From Lishizhenia tianjinensis (lineage in GTDB: Bacteria; Bacteroidota; Bacteroidia; Flavobacteriales_D; Crocinitomicaceae), in assembly GCA_945902115.1 (NCBI GenBank), contig CAMDLY010000006.1, positions 1 through 64,000 of the forward strand: a stretch of DNA of 64,000 nt. Reading direction: 5' to 3'. The notes below the pieces were generated by a model. The model saw nothing but the letters and a program-made list of their open reading frames with translations. It was not told the DNA's origin and did not search any database. Position 1 is the first letter of the stretch; each line of letters begins with the position of its first letter. A program made the position numbers and the translations under genes. Of this stretch, positions 1 through 10,622 are shown piece by piece.

Positions 1-2712
1 AATAAAAAACTAGGATCAAGCGGAAGCGAAGATTCAAGAGTATTGACGAAAGAGGACATTATCAATATCATCAAGTATTTGATACAACTGATTAATTCTA
101 AAGCTGACATAGATGATATCGATCACTTATCGAATCGTCGCGTAAGAACCGTTGGCGAACAGTTATATTCCCAATTTGGTGTAGGATTAGCAAGAATGGC
201 CCGTACGATTAGGGAGAGAATGAATGTTAGAGATAACGAGGTCTTCACCCCAATTGACTTAATAAATGCAAAAACTTTATCGTCTGTTATAAATTCCTTT
301 TTTGGGACGAATCAGCTTTCTCAATTCATGGATCAAACCAATCCGTTGTCAGAAGTAACGCACAAAAGACGTTTATCTGCACTAGGGCCTGGCGGTTTAT
401 CTCGAGAAAGAGCAGGTTTTGAAGTGCGTGACGTACATTACACTCATTATGGTCGTTTGTGTACTATCGAAACTCCAGAAGGACCTAATATTGGTTTGAT
501 TTCTTCATTGTGTGTTTTTGCAAAAGTGAATAAGTTAGGATTTATTGAGACGCCATATCGAAAAGTAGATAACGGAAAAGTAGCTTATTCAGAAACACCG
601 ATTTATTTGGCTGCAGAAGAGGAAGACACAAAAATTATTGCACAAGCAAATGCAAATGTCGATGACAAAGGGAATATACTTTCTGACCTGGTGAAGGCAA
701 GATGTGAAGGAGATTTTCCAGTGGTTGGTCCAAAAGAAATAAATTTGATGGATGTTGGCGCGAATCAAATTGCTTCGATAGCAGCTTCTTCAATACCTTT
801 CTTGGAGCATGATGATGCTAACCGTGCCCTGATGGGTTCAAACATGCAACGTCAGGCAGTTCCTTTGTTGAAACCAAATTCACCGATTGTTGGAACAGGT
901 ATAGAACAATTAGTGGCTAGAGATTCAAGAGTTTTAATTAATTCAGAAGGTTCCGGAATCGTTGAATATGTCGATTCAAATGAAATAGTTATAAGATATG
1001 ATTGGAACGAAGACGATAAACTTGTAAGTTTTGACTCAGAAGTTAGAACATACTCTCTTACTAAGTTCGCTAAAACGAATCAAAGTACGTGTATCAATTT
1101 AAAACCGATTGTTAAAAAAGGGGATAAAGTGAGTTTTGGACAAGTGCTTTGCGATGGGTATGCAACTCAAGATGGCGAGCTCGCTTTGGGTCAGAACCTC
1201 AAAGTGGCCTTCATGCCATGGAAAGGTTTTAACTTCGAGGATGCCATCGTAATTTCAGAGAAAGTAGTTAGGGATGATATATTCACATCTATTCATATAG
1301 ACGAATATTCATTGGAGGTGAGAGATACAAAACGTGGAATGGAAGAACTTACTTCTGATATTCCTAACGTGAGTGAAGATGCTACGAAAGACCTTGATGA
1401 TAACGGATTGATTCGAATTGGTGCAGAGATTAAAGAGGGAGATATCCTTATTGGAAAAATTACGCCAAAAGGAGAAACAGACCCATCGCCCGAGGAGAAG
1501 TTGTTACGTGCAATATTTGGTGACAAAGCTGGTGATGTAAAAGATGCTTCGCTTAAAGCAGGTCCATCTTTAAGAGGTGTTGTTATCGAAAAGAAACTTT
1601 TCTCAAGAGCGATTAAAGATAGGAAATCAAAAACTCAGGATAAACCAATTCTTGAAACTCTTGATGCCGAATACCAGAAAGATTTTGCTGAATTGAAAGA
1701 GAAATTAACTGAAAAGTTGATGCTTATTTTAGGGGAACAAAAGTCTTTAGGCGTATACAATAACTTTAAAGAGGAACTAATCAAAAAAGGAACAAAGTTC
1801 AATAACAAAGCTTTATTTCTATTAGATTATACCATAGTTAATCCTTTAAATTGGACATCAAACGAAAAAGTAAATCAACTAATAAGTAGACTGATTCATA
1901 ACTTCAGTATTAAAGCGAATGATTTACTTGGAAACTATAAACGTAAGAAGTTCCATATTTCTGTTGGTGACGAGCTCCCTGCGGGAATTGTAAAACTTGC
2001 TAAAGTATATATTGCCAAGAAGAGAAAACTTAAAGTTGGAGATAAAATGGCAGGTCGCCATGGTAATAAGGGTATCGTAGCGAATATAGTTCGACAAGAA
2101 GATATGCCGTTCCTTGAAGATGGAACACCAGTTGATATTGTATTAAATCCTTTAGGTGTACCGTCGCGAATGAACTTAGGTCAGATTTATGAGACTGTTC
2201 TTGGATGGGCAGGCGAAAAATTAGGGGTTAAATTTGCAACACCAATTTTTGATGGTGCAACGCCAGATCAAATTAACGAATGGACTGATAAGGCGGGAGT
2301 TCCAAGATCTGGTAAAACTTATCTATATGACGGAGGAACTGGAGAGCGATTCCATCAAACCGCAACAGTTGGGGTAATCTACATGCTAAAACTTTCACAC
2401 ATGGTGGACGATAAAATGCATGCACGATCTATAGGTCCATATTCACTCATTACTCAACAACCTCTTGGTGGTAAAGCACAATTTGGAGGTCAGCGTTTTG
2501 GTGAAATGGAGGTATGGGCGCTTGAAGCATTTGGAGCGGCAAATATCCTACAGGAGATTCTGACTGTGAAGTCTGATGATGTCACGGGTAGAGCTAAAGC
2601 ATACGAAGCGATCGTTAAAGGTGATAACATTCCAGAACCAGGTATCCCTGAGTCCTTCAATGTTCTCCTTCATGAGCTACGCGGACTGTGTCTGAACATA
2701 TCAATGGATTAA
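1..2712 (+). CDS. rpoB: DNA-directed RNA polymerase subunit beta (C-terminal ~903 residues; 5' end outside window)
   Basis: This is the catalytic beta subunit of RNA polymerase. The reading frame is open from base 1, so the ATG/TTG given by the ORF track at 43 is not the start and the gene begins upstream of the window. The rifampicin-pocket segment is visible ([13 protein letters not shown], then [13 protein letters not shown]) with the usual D, H and S residues of rifampicin-sensitive enzymes. The catalytic-site segment [14 protein letters not shown] is near residue 680 of the visible part, and the C-terminal [22 protein letters not shown] block is intact. The stop lies 32 bases before rpoC, the usual rpoBC arrangement. 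No anomaly is seen apart from the window truncation. Confidence 0.98.
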   Translation, partial: NKKLGSSGSEDSRVLTKEDIINIIKYLIQLINSKADIDDIDHLSNRRVRTVGEQLYSQFGVGLARMARTIRERMNVRDNEVFTPIDLINAKTLSSVINSFFGTNQLSQFMDQTNPLSEVTHKRRLSALGPGGLSRERAGFEVRDVHYTHYGRLCTIETPEGPNIGLISSLCVFAKVNKLGFIETPYRKVDNGKVAYSETPIYLAAEEEDTKIIAQANANVDDKGNILSDLVKARCEGDFPVVGPKEINLMDVGANQIASIAASSIPFLEHDDANRALMGSNMQRQAVPLLKPNSPIVGTGIEQLVARDSRVLINSEGSGIVEYVDSNEIVIRYDWNEDDKLVSFDSEVRTYSLTKFAKTNQSTCINLKPIVKKGDKVSFGQVLCDGYATQDGELALGQNLKVAFMPWKGFNFEDAIVISEKVVRDDIFTSIHIDEYSLEVRDTKRGMEELTSDIPNVSEDATKDLDDNGLIRIGAEIKEGDILIGKITPKGETDPSPEEKLLRAIFGDKAGDVKDASLKAGPSLRGVVIEKKLFSRAIKDRKSKTQDKPILETLDAEYQKDFAELKEKLTEKLMLILGEQKSLGVYNNFKEELIKKGTKFNNKALFLLDYTIVNPLNWTSNEKVNQLISRLIHNFSIKANDLLGNYKRKKFHISVGDELPAGIVKLAKVYIAKKRKLKVGDKMAGRHGNKGIVANIVRQEDMPFLEDGTPVDIVLNPLGVPSRMNLGQIYETVLGWAGEKLGVKFATPIFDGATPDQINEWTDKAGVPRSGKTYLYDGGTGERFHQTATVGVIYMLKLSHMVDDKMHARSIGPYSLITQQPLGGKAQFGGQRFGEMEVWALEAFGAANILQEILTVKSDDVTGRAKAYEAIVKGDNIPEPGIPESFNVLLHELRGLCLNISMD

Positions 2713-2744
2713 TAATTAGTAAAAACGAAAACATTCATATTAAA

Positions 2745-5700
2745 ATGGCTTTCAAAAGAGAAATACCAAAAAAACAAAATAGCTTCAACAAAATAACCAT
2801 TTCATTAGCCTCTCCGGAGGTGATACTTGAGCAATCGAGTGGTGAAGTCTTGAAGCCTGAAACAATTAATTACAGAACATACAAACCTGAAAGAGATGGT
2901 TTGTTTTGTGAGCGTATTTTCGGACCTGTAAAAGATTACGAATGCCACTGTGGTAAGTACAAAAGAATCCGTTATAAGGGAATTGTTTGTGATCGTTGTG
3001 GAGTAGAAGTAACAGAAAAGAAAGTACGAAGAGAACGAATGGGTCATATTTCTTTAGTTGTTCCCGTGGCTCACATCTGGTACTTTAGATCCTTACCGAA
3101 TAAAATTGGATACCTTCTTGGGTTACCAACTAAAAAGTTAGATCAAATTATTTATTACGAGCGTTATGTAGTAATTAATCCAGGAGCTTCTTTGCAAATT
3201 GAAGGCTTGAATCTCAAGAAAATGGATTTTCTTTCGGAAGAAGAATACCTAGAGATCATTGATCATGATTTGTTAAAAGATAATCATTACTTAGAAGATT
3301 CTGATCCAAATAAGTTCATGGCGAAGATGGGTGCAGAGGCGCTACATGATTTATTGAAAGACTTGAATCTAGAAAATCTTTCATACGAACTAAGAGGTCG
3401 TGCGGAAAATGAGACTTCTGTTCAACGTAAAAATGAGGCGCTTAAAAGGCTTCAAGTGGTAGAAGCCATGCGTGAGTCACAAACTAGAATTGACAATCGC
3501 CCTGAGTGGATGATTGTTAAAGTGGTTCCTGTAATTCCACCTGAACTTCGCCCTTTGGTGCCATTAGACGGAGGTAGATTTGCTACATCAGATTTAAATG
3601 ACCTATATAGAAGGGTTATTATCCGCAATAATCGTTTAAAAAGATTAATTGAGATCAAAGCTCCAGAAGTAATTTTGCGCAATGAAAAAAGAATGTTACA
3701 AGAGTCTGTAGACTCCCTGTTTGACAATTCAAGAAAATCCAGTGCAGTAAAAACTGAGTCAAATAGAGCGTTAAAATCTTTATCAGATTCACTTAAAGGT
3801 AAGCAGGGCCGATTCCGGCAAAATTTATTGGGTAAGCGTGTTGATTATTCTGCCCGTTCGGTTATTGTCGTAGGTCCAGATTTGAAATTACACGAATGTG
3901 GTTTACCAAAAGACATGGCGGCCGAACTTTACAAACCATTTATCATTCGTAAAATGATTGAAAGAGGTATTGTAAAAACGGTGAAATCTGCAAAGAAAAT
4001 TGTTGATAGAAAAGAGCCAGTAGTTTGGGATATCCTAGAAAATGTATTGAAGGGTCATCCAGTATTATTGAACAGAGCACCAACACTTCACCGATTAGGT
4101 ATTCAAGCATTCCAGCCGAAACTTATCGAAGGTAAGGCGATACGCCTGCATCCTTTGGTTACTACAGCCTTTAACGCGGATTTCGATGGTGACCAAATGG
4201 CAGTTCATTTGCCTTTAGGCAATGCGGCAATTCTCGAAGCACAAATGTTGATGCTTGCCTCCCATAATATATTAAATCCAGCCAATGGCGCTCCAATTGC
4301 GGTGCCATCTCAAGACATGGTTCTTGGATTATATTATATTACAAAAGGTAAGAAATCTACTGAAAATGAAAAAGTTAAAGGAGAAGGTAGTATTTTCTAT
4401 TCTCCATCCGAGGTAATTATAGCTTATAACGAGGCTAAATTAGATTTGCATGCACACATCAAAGTTAAAACATACGATTTAAATCATATTGGCGAGCCCG
4501 AATTGAAGTTGATTGAGACCACTTGTGGTCGGGTGTTGTTTAATGAAAAAGTACCGAGAAAGGTGGGCTTCATTAATGATGTAATGACGAAAAAAGCTCT
4601 TCGTGATATCATCGGAGAAGTCCTTAAAATTTGTGGCACATCTAAAACAGCCCAGTTTCTGGACGATATTAAAACACTTGGTTATGAAATGGCCTTCAGA
4701 GGAGGTCTGTCATTCAATTTAGATGATATTATTATCCCTAAAGAGAAAGGGGCTCTTGTTGAAAAGGCGGGTAATGATGTGAAAGAGGTTATGATGAACT
4801 ACAATATGGGTCTTATAACCAATAATGAAAGATACAATCAAATAATTGATATATGGACGCACACCAATTCTAGGTTAACACATACGTTAATGGAGCAATT
4901 GAAAAGCGATAAACAAGGATTTAATTCCATTTACATGATGTTTGATTCTGGAGCTCGTGGATCTAAAGAACAGATTAGACAGCTTTCAGGGATGAGGGGA
5001 TTAATGGCGAAACCACAAAAATCAGGTGCTTCCGTTCAAGAAATTATCGAAAACCCAATTTTATCAAACTTTAAAGAAGGCTTATCGATTTTGGAATACT
5101 TTATTTCAACACACGGTGCTCGAAAAGGTCTTGCAGATACAGCTTTGAAGACTGCAGATGCAGGATATTTGACACGTCGTTTAGTTGACGTGGCTCAAGA
5201 TGTTGTTATCAATTCTAACGACTGTGGTACTTTGAGAGGTATAGTGGCAACAGCACTTAAGAAAAGTGATGAAATTGTTGAACCTTTATATGACCGTATT
5301 TTAGGAAGAACTTCAGTACATGACGTTTACTTTCCAGAGTCGGATAATTTAATAATATCTTCAGGAGAAATTATTTCAGAGGAAATAGCAAGAGAGATTG
5401 AGAAGGCCGGAATTGAGGAAGTAGAGATTCGATCTGTATTGACATGTGAAATGAGAAAAGGTGTTTGTTCTAAATGTTACGGAAGAAACCTATCAAATCA
5501 TAGATTAGCTCAAATTGGAGACGCTGTTGGCGTAATTGCCGCACAGTCTATTGGAGAACCGGGAACTCAGCTAACACTTCGTACTTTCCACGTCGGTGGT
5601 ACCGCATCAAACATTGCAGATATTTCTGATATGAAGGCGAAAGCAAATGGCAAACTAGAAATCGACGAATTAAGAACTATCGAACGTAAGAATGCAGACG

Positions 5701-7037
5701 GCTCTATGAAAACAATTGTAGTTGGTCGTTCAGCTGAATTAAAAATCACCGATGAAAAAACCGGTGTGGTGGTTATGAATGCGAATGTACCTTACGCTTC
5801 AGAGTTATTGGTTTCTACGAACTCAAAAATTAAAAAAGGAGATGTCATTTGTAAATGGGATCCATACAATGCGTTGATTGTTTCTGAGGTTGCTGGAAAA
5901 GTAGTATTTGAAGGCATACAAGAGAATATAACTTTTCGCGAAGAAATTGATGAGCAAACTGGATTTACCGAAAAAGTAATCATCGAATCTAGAGATAAGA
6001 AAAAATCCCCTGCAATACATATTCTAGATGCAAAAACAAAAGAGATTTTACGAGAATACTCTCTTCCAGTTAATGCGCATATTTCTGTCAATGTGGGAGA
6101 TAAAATAGAGGCGGGTGAAACGTTGGTTAAAATTCCAAGACTCGCGGGTAAAACGGGAGATATTACAGGTGGTTTACCACGAGTAACAGAATTATTTGAA
6201 GCACGTAACCCATCAAACCCTGCAGTTGTATCCGAAATTGATGGTACTGCGACGTTTGGAAATATCAAGAGAGGTAACAGAGAAATTAAAATAACTTCTA
6301 AGTTGGGTGAAGTGAAAATGTATTTAGTTCCCCTTTCGAAGCATATTTTAGTGCAGCAAAATGACTTTGTTCGCGCTGGTCAGCCTCTTTCAGATGGTGC
6401 TATTACACCAAATGATATACTGAATATTGAAGGACCTACAAAAGTTCAAGAATATATTGTGAACGAAATTCAGGAAGTATACCGTTTACAAGGGGTAAAA
6501 ATAAACGACAAACATTTTGAAGTAATAGTAAGACAGATGATGCTGAAGGCAGAAATTATCGAAGCAGGTGACACAATGTTCCTTGAGGGACAGTCTGTTC
6601 ACAAAGCTGACATTATGGAAGCCAATGACGCACTTTACGGAATGATGTTTATTAAAGATGCTGGTGACTCTCAGGAGTTGAAAAACGGTCAGCTAGTTTC
6701 ATTGCGTAGATTTCGCGATGAGAATTCTAAGTTAAAGAGAGAAGATAGAACATTAGTTGAGGCGAGGGAAGCAGTTCCGGCAACTTCAACGCCTCTTCTT
6801 CAAGGAATTACGCGCGCGTCTCTTCAAACGCAATCATTTATTTCTGCAGCTTCCTTCCAGGAAACTACGAAGGTACTTAATGAGGCAGCAATTTCAGGAA
6901 AAGAAGATCACCTATTAGGATTGAAAGAAAACGTAATTGTTGGCCATTTAATCCCTGCTGGTACGGGTGTTCGTAAATTCCAAAAGATGATTGTTGCATC
7001 GCAAGAGAAATATGATGAAATGCTTGAAAATGCATAA
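2745..7037 (+). CDS. rpoC: DNA-directed RNA polymerase subunit beta'
   Basis: This is the beta' subunit of RNA polymerase, about 1430 residues, a normal length for Bacteroidota. I start it at ATG 2745 ([10 protein letters not shown]) rather than at the ORF-track start 2688. The earlier start would overlap the end of rpoB, and its extra 19 residues do not look like a beta' N-terminus. Visible motifs include the N-terminal zinc ribbon ([20 protein letters not shown]), the magnesium-binding catalytic loop NADFDGDQ, and the second zinc site with [13 protein letters not shown]. It is co-transcribed with rpoB and followed 17 bases later by a strong hairpin terminator. Confidence 0.98.
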   Translation: MAFKREIPKKQNSFNKITISLASPEVILEQSSGEVLKPETINYRTYKPERDGLFCERIFGPVKDYECHCGKYKRIRYKGIVCDRCGVEVTEKKVRRERMGHISLVVPVAHIWYFRSLPNKIGYLLGLPTKKLDQIIYYERYVVINPGASLQIEGLNLKKMDFLSEEEYLEIIDHDLLKDNHYLEDSDPNKFMAKMGAEALHDLLKDLNLENLSYELRGRAENETSVQRKNEALKRLQVVEAMRESQTRIDNRPEWMIVKVVPVIPPELRPLVPLDGGRFATSDLNDLYRRVIIRNNRLKRLIEIKAPEVILRNEKRMLQESVDSLFDNSRKSSAVKTESNRALKSLSDSLKGKQGRFRQNLLGKRVDYSARSVIVVGPDLKLHECGLPKDMAAELYKPFIIRKMIERGIVKTVKSAKKIVDRKEPVVWDILENVLKGHPVLLNRAPTLHRLGIQAFQPKLIEGKAIRLHPLVTTAFNADFDGDQMAVHLPLGNAAILEAQMLMLASHNILNPANGAPIAVPSQDMVLGLYYITKGKKSTENEKVKGEGSIFYSPSEVIIAYNEAKLDLHAHIKVKTYDLNHIGEPELKLIETTCGRVLFNEKVPRKVGFINDVMTKKALRDIIGEVLKICGTSKTAQFLDDIKTLGYEMAFRGGLSFNLDDIIIPKEKGALVEKAGNDVKEVMMNYNMGLITNNERYNQIIDIWTHTNSRLTHTLMEQLKSDKQGFNSIYMMFDSGARGSKEQIRQLSGMRGLMAKPQKSGASVQEIIENPILSNFKEGLSILEYFISTHGARKGLADTALKTADAGYLTRRLVDVAQDVVINSNDCGTLRGIVATALKKSDEIVEPLYDRILGRTSVHDVYFPESDNLIISSGEIISEEIAREIEKAGIEEVEIRSVLTCEMRKGVCSKCYGRNLSNHRLAQIGDAVGVIAAQSIGEPGTQLTLRTFHVGGTASNIADISDMKAKANGKLEIDELRTIERKNADGSMKTIVVGRSAELKITDEKTGVVVMNANVPYASELLVSTNSKIKKGDVICKWDPYNALIVSEVAGKVVFEGIQENITFREEIDEQTGFTEKVIIESRDKKKSPAIHILDAKTKEILREYSLPVNAHISVNVGDKIEAGETLVKIPRLAGKTGDITGGLPRVTELFEARNPSNPAVVSEIDGTATFGNIKRGNREIKITSKLGEVKMYLVPLSKHILVQQNDFVRAGQPLSDGAITPNDILNIEGPTKVQEYIVNEIQEVYRLQGVKINDKHFEVIVRQMMLKAEIIEAGDTMFLEGQSVHKADIMEANDALYGMMFIKDAGDSQELKNGQLVSLRRFRDENSKLKREDRTLVEAREAVPATSTPLLQGITRASLQTQSFISAASFQETTKVLNEAAISGKEDHLLGLKENVIVGHLIPAGTGVRKFQKMIVASQEKYDEMLENA

Positions 7038-7054
7038 ACGAAAGTAATTTGTAT

Positions 7055-7086
7055 AAAAAGGATGGTTTATACCATCCTTTTTTTTT
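7055..7086 (+). terminator. Rho-independent terminator of rpoBC
   Basis: A perfect 12-bp inverted repeat (AAAAAGGATGGT ... ACCATCCTTTTT) has a four-base TTAT loop and runs into nine consecutive T. It starts 17 bases after the rpoC stop, so it closes the rpoBC transcript. Confidence 0.93.
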
Positions 7087-7124
7087 GCTAAATTTTTAGT
7101 TACTTTTATGAAAACATACATAAC

Positions 7125-7649
7125 ATGTTAGCTCCTTTTAATTTACAAAACTGGATTGATGAAAACAGGGATTTACTTAAACCCCCAATAGGAAACAAGA
7201 ATCTCTATAAGGAGGCGGGTGATTTCATCGTAATGGTCGTCGGAGGACCTAATGCTCGAAAAGATTACCACTACAATGAAAGTGAAGAATTATTTTACCA
7301 GGTTGAAGGTGATATAACTGTTCGTATTCAACACGAAGGGAAGGCGAAGGATATCCTTGTAAAAGAAGGAGAAATGTTTTTGCTACCCGGCAATACACCA
7401 CATTCACCAATGAGGGGAGCCAACACTGTTGGTTTGGTTATAGAAAAAGTTCGTAAAGGCACTAACCTAGTAGATGGTTTGATGTGGTTTTGTGAGAAAT
7501 GTAACCATCCACTACAATCGTACAGATTTCCATTGGAAAATATCGAAAAAGACTTTATACCTAGGTTCAAAGAATTTTACAATTCCCTCGAAATGAGAAC
7601 ATGTGACACCTGTGGTCACGTAATGGATGCTGATGAACGGTTTGTTTAA
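7125..7649 (+). CDS. nbaC: 3-hydroxyanthranilate 3,4-dioxygenase
   Basis: This is a cupin-fold Fe(II) dioxygenase that opens the ring of 3-hydroxyanthranilate, the step before quinolinate in the kynurenine route to NAD. The 174-residue length fits the bacterial enzyme. The metal and substrate residues are visible: the R..YHYNESEE segment (Arg, His, Glu), the His of GNTPHSP, and the Arg and Glu of PMRG and VIEKVR. Two CxxC pairs near the C-terminus (CEKC, CDTC) form the extra rubredoxin-like iron site typical of bacterial homologues. It stands alone after the rpoC terminator. No other kynurenine-pathway gene is in the window. The alternative symbol is haaO. Confidence 0.93.
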   Translation: MLAPFNLQNWIDENRDLLKPPIGNKNLYKEAGDFIVMVVGGPNARKDYHYNESEELFYQVEGDITVRIQHEGKAKDILVKEGEMFLLPGNTPHSPMRGANTVGLVIEKVRKGTNLVDGLMWFCEKCNHPLQSYRFPLENIEKDFIPRFKEFYNSLEMRTCDTCGHVMDADERFV

Positions 7650-7657
7650 GAAGTTAT

Positions 7658-8077
7658 CTATCTACTGATATACGTCCACTCCTGTACATTGTTATTAATC
7701 GTACGACGTAACTTAAGACCCTTGCTTTTAAGTTCCCTTATCTCATAGTTAACAGCAAGAGATCCTTCCGATGATTCTGTCATAGATACTTGCCCTTGAC
7801 CTTCAAGGAATATCCATGTTCCGTGTGTGTGTGTGGATTGAATTTGACCTAAAGGATTTGTAACTGTGGATTCAGAATATGTACCATCTGATTCGATTGT
7901 AAGTTTAACCTCACTTTCTAATTCTACCTCACTGTTATTTAATGTTTTCTTTTCAAGAATCCATTCATTGGAAATTCTATCCATGCGAGTTAGTAAGGAA
8001 AAGCTCGGGCCTTCGGCGTATTTATTACATGAACCTAGCACGATAAGCGAAATTGATAATAATACTAAAACCTTCAT
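7658..8077 (-). CDS. Small predicted lipoprotein, lipocalin-like
   Basis: This is a 139-residue exported lipoprotein. The signal peptide MKVLVLLSISLIVLG ends in a lipobox (LGSC) with the acylated Cys at residue 17. The mature part is rich in beta-type alternation and contains a W-x-L-E-K-K opening strand and a GTW strand. This resembles the small lipocalin-like lipoproteins common in Bacteroidota, but I do not recognise a named family with certainty. I start at ATG 8077. The ORF-track start at 8095 is a TTG that lies inside a TACATTTG promoter box, so it would not be transcribed. It is divergent from the five-gene operon starting at 8186. Confidence 0.75.
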   Translation of the reverse strand: MKVLVLLSISLIVLGSCNKYAEGPSFSLLTRMDRISNEWILEKKTLNNSEVELESEVKLTIESDGTYSESTVTNPLGQIQSTHTHGTWIFLEGQGQVSMTESSEGSLAVNYEIRELKSKGLKLRRTINNNVQEWTYISR

Positions 8078-8092
8078 TGTCTTATTTTTTTT

Positions 8093-8123
8093 CAAATGTA
8101 ATATAAAAAATGTGCTAAGCCAA
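8093..8123 (-). promoter_or_regulatory. Bacteroidota-type promoter of the small lipoprotein gene
   Basis: On the reverse strand a TTG (8121-8123) is separated by 20 bases from TACATTTG (8093-8100). This matches the -33/-7 TTG / TAnnTTTG pattern of the phylum's housekeeping sigma factor. The expected start point falls a few bases upstream of ATG 8077. Confidence 0.7.
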
Positions 8124-8144
8124 ATTCTTTCAGTTTTAGGTATA

Positions 8145-8177
8145 TTGCCACAGTCTAACCCAAATACATTATTTTTG
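8145..8177 (+). promoter_or_regulatory. Bacteroidota-type promoter of the PLP-enzyme operon
   Basis: TTG at 8145-8147 is followed after 22 bases by TATTTTTG (8170-8177). It lies back to back with the reverse-strand lipoprotein promoter. The -7 box ends only 8 bases before ATG 8186, so the leader would be only a few bases long and the ORF-track GTG start at 8177 would not be included. Confidence 0.65.
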
Positions 8178-8185
8178 TGTTAACC

Positions 8186-9235
8186 ATGATTCAAGGTAAA
8201 AATAAAAATACGGCAGTAATTCCGTTGGCATGGCCAAATATGACAGCGCGATCTCCGGGCAGTTTTCTACATTTCTTAAGGAAAATTGGTTTAATGAGAA
8301 ATATGAATGTCTTGGTTGGACACGCAGCTTTGTTGGTGGTTGATAATGATTCATTTGTCTATGCTGATTTTGGTAGATATATAACCCCAAAAGGATATGG
8401 TAGAGCGAGAAGTGCCGATACCGATCCAAAGCTCTCTCTGTCTTCAAAACCTAAGTGGTCGGAGCAAGGTGAGTTGTTAAATTTAGAAGAAGTGTGTTCA
8501 GAATTAGAGGGAATTAATAGGGCAACTCACGGCGAAGATGCTTTGTTTGCTTCAATTATATATAATGTCGATATTGACAGGGTACTATTTTTTATTCGAG
8601 CATTACAACTCAAAGGCTATGCTGCCTATAGCGGTCTTAAAAAAAAGGAAACGAATTGTGCTCGATTTGTAACTACTGCTATACTCGCTGGACTAGATAA
8701 AAATTCTCCTATACACAAGAGATACTCCAATCCTTCGACTATTGCACCTTCTCCATTTTTTAATATTGTGGCTGGAAATATAGAGGGTAAATATATAGTT
8801 TGGAAAAACGGCGAAGGGAGCTGGCATAACGACAAACCGAGCGCTGCGCGGAAAGATATAATAGTTAAACTCTCCTATTCCTTCCGTCCTTCGAAAGCTA
8901 AATTGCTCCCCACTGATGTTAAAGAAGGCCAGCTTCGGCCCCCTGATCGCCCTTCTGAGCTTCCTGTTAATGCTTATTACCTTGGAGGTATTGGTGAGGG
9001 TGCTTGGCATGTATTGGAGAAATTTGATAATGAGCATCTCAAAAAAAAACGATATTATTTGAATGGAGAATTGGAATATGAAAATATATACCAAGTAGAC
9101 GCAGATTGGGTGAGAGAATTTGAAAATAATTCAGCTGAAATTACTTACGATAGTCACTTTTCTTGGATAACTTTGTTCCACAAGCAAAAGAATACCAAAA
9201 TGAGATTTTATGCCAGAAATAGCAGACATAGATAA
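8186..9235 (+). CDS. Unrecognised protein with possible papain-like (permuted NlpC/P60-type) His/Cys pair
   Basis: This 349-residue soluble protein has no signal peptide and belongs to no family I can name. An early His lies in a small hydrophobic strand (VGHAALLVV, about residue 46) and a later Cys at the start of a predicted helix (ETNCARFV, about residue 158). That His-before-Cys order, with a YADFGRY segment between, resembles circularly permuted NlpC/P60 (LRAT/DUF4105-like) folds, which act as amidases, acyltransferases or peptidases. This is a resemblance only. The C-terminal ~150 residues hold two similar G-E-G-(S/A)-W-H segments of unknown role. ATG 8186 is chosen over GTG 8177 because the latter sits in the promoter box. 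It overlaps the next gene by 26 bases. Confidence 0.6.
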   Translation: MIQGKNKNTAVIPLAWPNMTARSPGSFLHFLRKIGLMRNMNVLVGHAALLVVDNDSFVYADFGRYITPKGYGRARSADTDPKLSLSSKPKWSEQGELLNLEEVCSELEGINRATHGEDALFASIIYNVDIDRVLFFIRALQLKGYAAYSGLKKKETNCARFVTTAILAGLDKNSPIHKRYSNPSTIAPSPFFNIVAGNIEGKYIVWKNGEGSWHNDKPSAARKDIIVKLSYSFRPSKAKLLPTDVKEGQLRPPDRPSELPVNAYYLGGIGEGAWHVLEKFDNEHLKKKRYYLNGELEYENIYQVDADWVREFENNSAEITYDSHFSWITLFHKQKNTKMRFYARNSRHR

Positions 9236-10622
9236 TAAAGAAAAGCTTCTTGAAGTTCTTGTTTCAGGTTGTGATGAACGCATATTTTTACGTCCCGATA
9301 CTCAGGCTAATAAGTACCACCTAAATCCTCTCAACTACGAAGGGTTATTTCATCGTGGTTCTTGCACCTGTGGAACCTTAACACCATCTGGCTATGAGGT
9401 AGCAACCAAATTTCTGCAGTCCTTTAATCCAAAAGAATACCAACAAATAATAAATACACAAACTGCCGCCCTCAAAAAGCTATTGGATGATGGTCAAAAT
9501 AACTTCGAGGTTTTTTATGGACCCAGTGGGAGCGACATGATGTATCTGCCTATTATTTTCCAGGCATTGTTATTCGGTAGAAAAGATATAATTAATATCG
9601 TTTCATGTCCAGAGGAATTGGGCTCGGGTTCAAAAGCGGCTGCTGAGGGATTATTCTATTCAGAGTGGAATCAGTTCGGTAGAAAAATCCCAATGGGTGA
9701 AGAGGTTGCAAAAAATATAAAATCAAAAGTTTTTTATTTGGCTGCGCGTGAAGATAGCGGACACATATCTAATAGAAGTCAGTCTATACGAAAAATTATT
9801 GCTGAACATCCTAATCAACCTATCATTGGTAATTTAGTTTTTGGGAGTAAATCTGGTATTAAGGACGATCTTGAAATAATAGACGAATTTAAGGAAGGTA
9901 TAATGTGGGTGGTCGATATGTGTCAGTTTCGAACCGACACTGTTCTGATACATTCGATGCTTGATAAGGGCGTGATGTTGATGGTGACAGGATCAAAATT
10001 TTATCAATCTCCTCCCTTTTGTGGAGCTTTATTAGTTCCAAAATCATGGACTGAAAAAATATATAATAATGATGCTTCTATCATTAAAGGCTACGAAGAA
10101 TTATTTTCGGCTTATGATTTTCCAGAATCTTGCATAGAAATAAGAAAGCAGTTGTCCGACGAGATAAATCTTGGTTTGAGGATGCGTTGGGAAATAGCCA
10201 TAGAAGAAATGAAGGCCTATTTGGCATTTCCTTCCATTGAATCCAATGCACTCATCAGAAGATGGAATCAAGTTGTCACCGGAAGGTTGGCACAAAGCGA
10301 TTATTTTCAGTTGATGCCTAATATGGAGCTCACTAATGACAGTATTGTATCTTTCATGGTATTGGCAAACGGCAAACCTTTAAATAATGCAGGACTTAAA
10401 AAGTTATTTGATTATTTAGTATTGAACGAACATGAAGGACTGAATGGATTTAAAAAAGTTTTTCTAGGACAACCTGTTCAATATGGGGAAAAGTCATTTA
10501 TTCGTTTTGCCATAGGATCTTATTCTATCAGAAGACAGCTCGCAAACAAACGTTTCCTACCCCAAAATGATATCAAATTGATTGAAATCATAGAAAATGC
10601 AGTAGATATATTATTCCCATGA
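9210..10622 (+). CDS. Fold-type-I PLP-dependent enzyme, aminotransferase class V-like, unknown substrate
   Basis: This 470-residue enzyme looks like a fold-type-I pyridoxal-phosphate protein. A phosphate-binding turn of the form GPSGSD lies near residue 104. The Asp that would contact the PLP ring nitrogen is in VVDMCQFR, and the likely Schiff-base Lys is in TGSKFYQSPPFCGA, the layout of the class V group (cysteine desulfurase/kynureninase relatives). It lacks the typical SxHK signature of cysteine desulfurases, and I cannot assign a reaction. A CTCG motif lies near the N-terminus. Its start lies inside the preceding gene (26-base overlap) and its stop overlaps the next start (ATGA), so translation is probably coupled to both neighbours. 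Confidence 0.7.
   Translation: MPEIADIDNKEKLLEVLVSGCDERIFLRPDTQANKYHLNPLNYEGLFHRGSCTCGTLTPSGYEVATKFLQSFNPKEYQQIINTQTAALKKLLDDGQNNFEVFYGPSGSDMMYLPIIFQALLFGRKDIINIVSCPEELGSGSKAAAEGLFYSEWNQFGRKIPMGEEVAKNIKSKVFYLAAREDSGHISNRSQSIRKIIAEHPNQPIIGNLVFGSKSGIKDDLEIIDEFKEGIMWVVDMCQFRTDTVLIHSMLDKGVMLMVTGSKFYQSPPFCGALLVPKSWTEKIYNNDASIIKGYEELFSAYDFPESCIEIRKQLSDEINLGLRMRWEIAIEEMKAYLAFPSIESNALIRRWNQVVTGRLAQSDYFQLMPNMELTNDSIVSFMVLANGKPLNNAGLKKLFDYLVLNEHEGLNGFKKVFLGQPVQYGEKSFIRFAIGSYSIRRQLANKRFLPQNDIKLIEIIENAVDILFP

Noticed and set aside
5792-6268. 158-residue reverse-strand ORF in rpoC
   Set aside because: It lies wholly inside the highly conserved rpoC coding frame and has no recognisable protein features; it is a shadow of the real gene.
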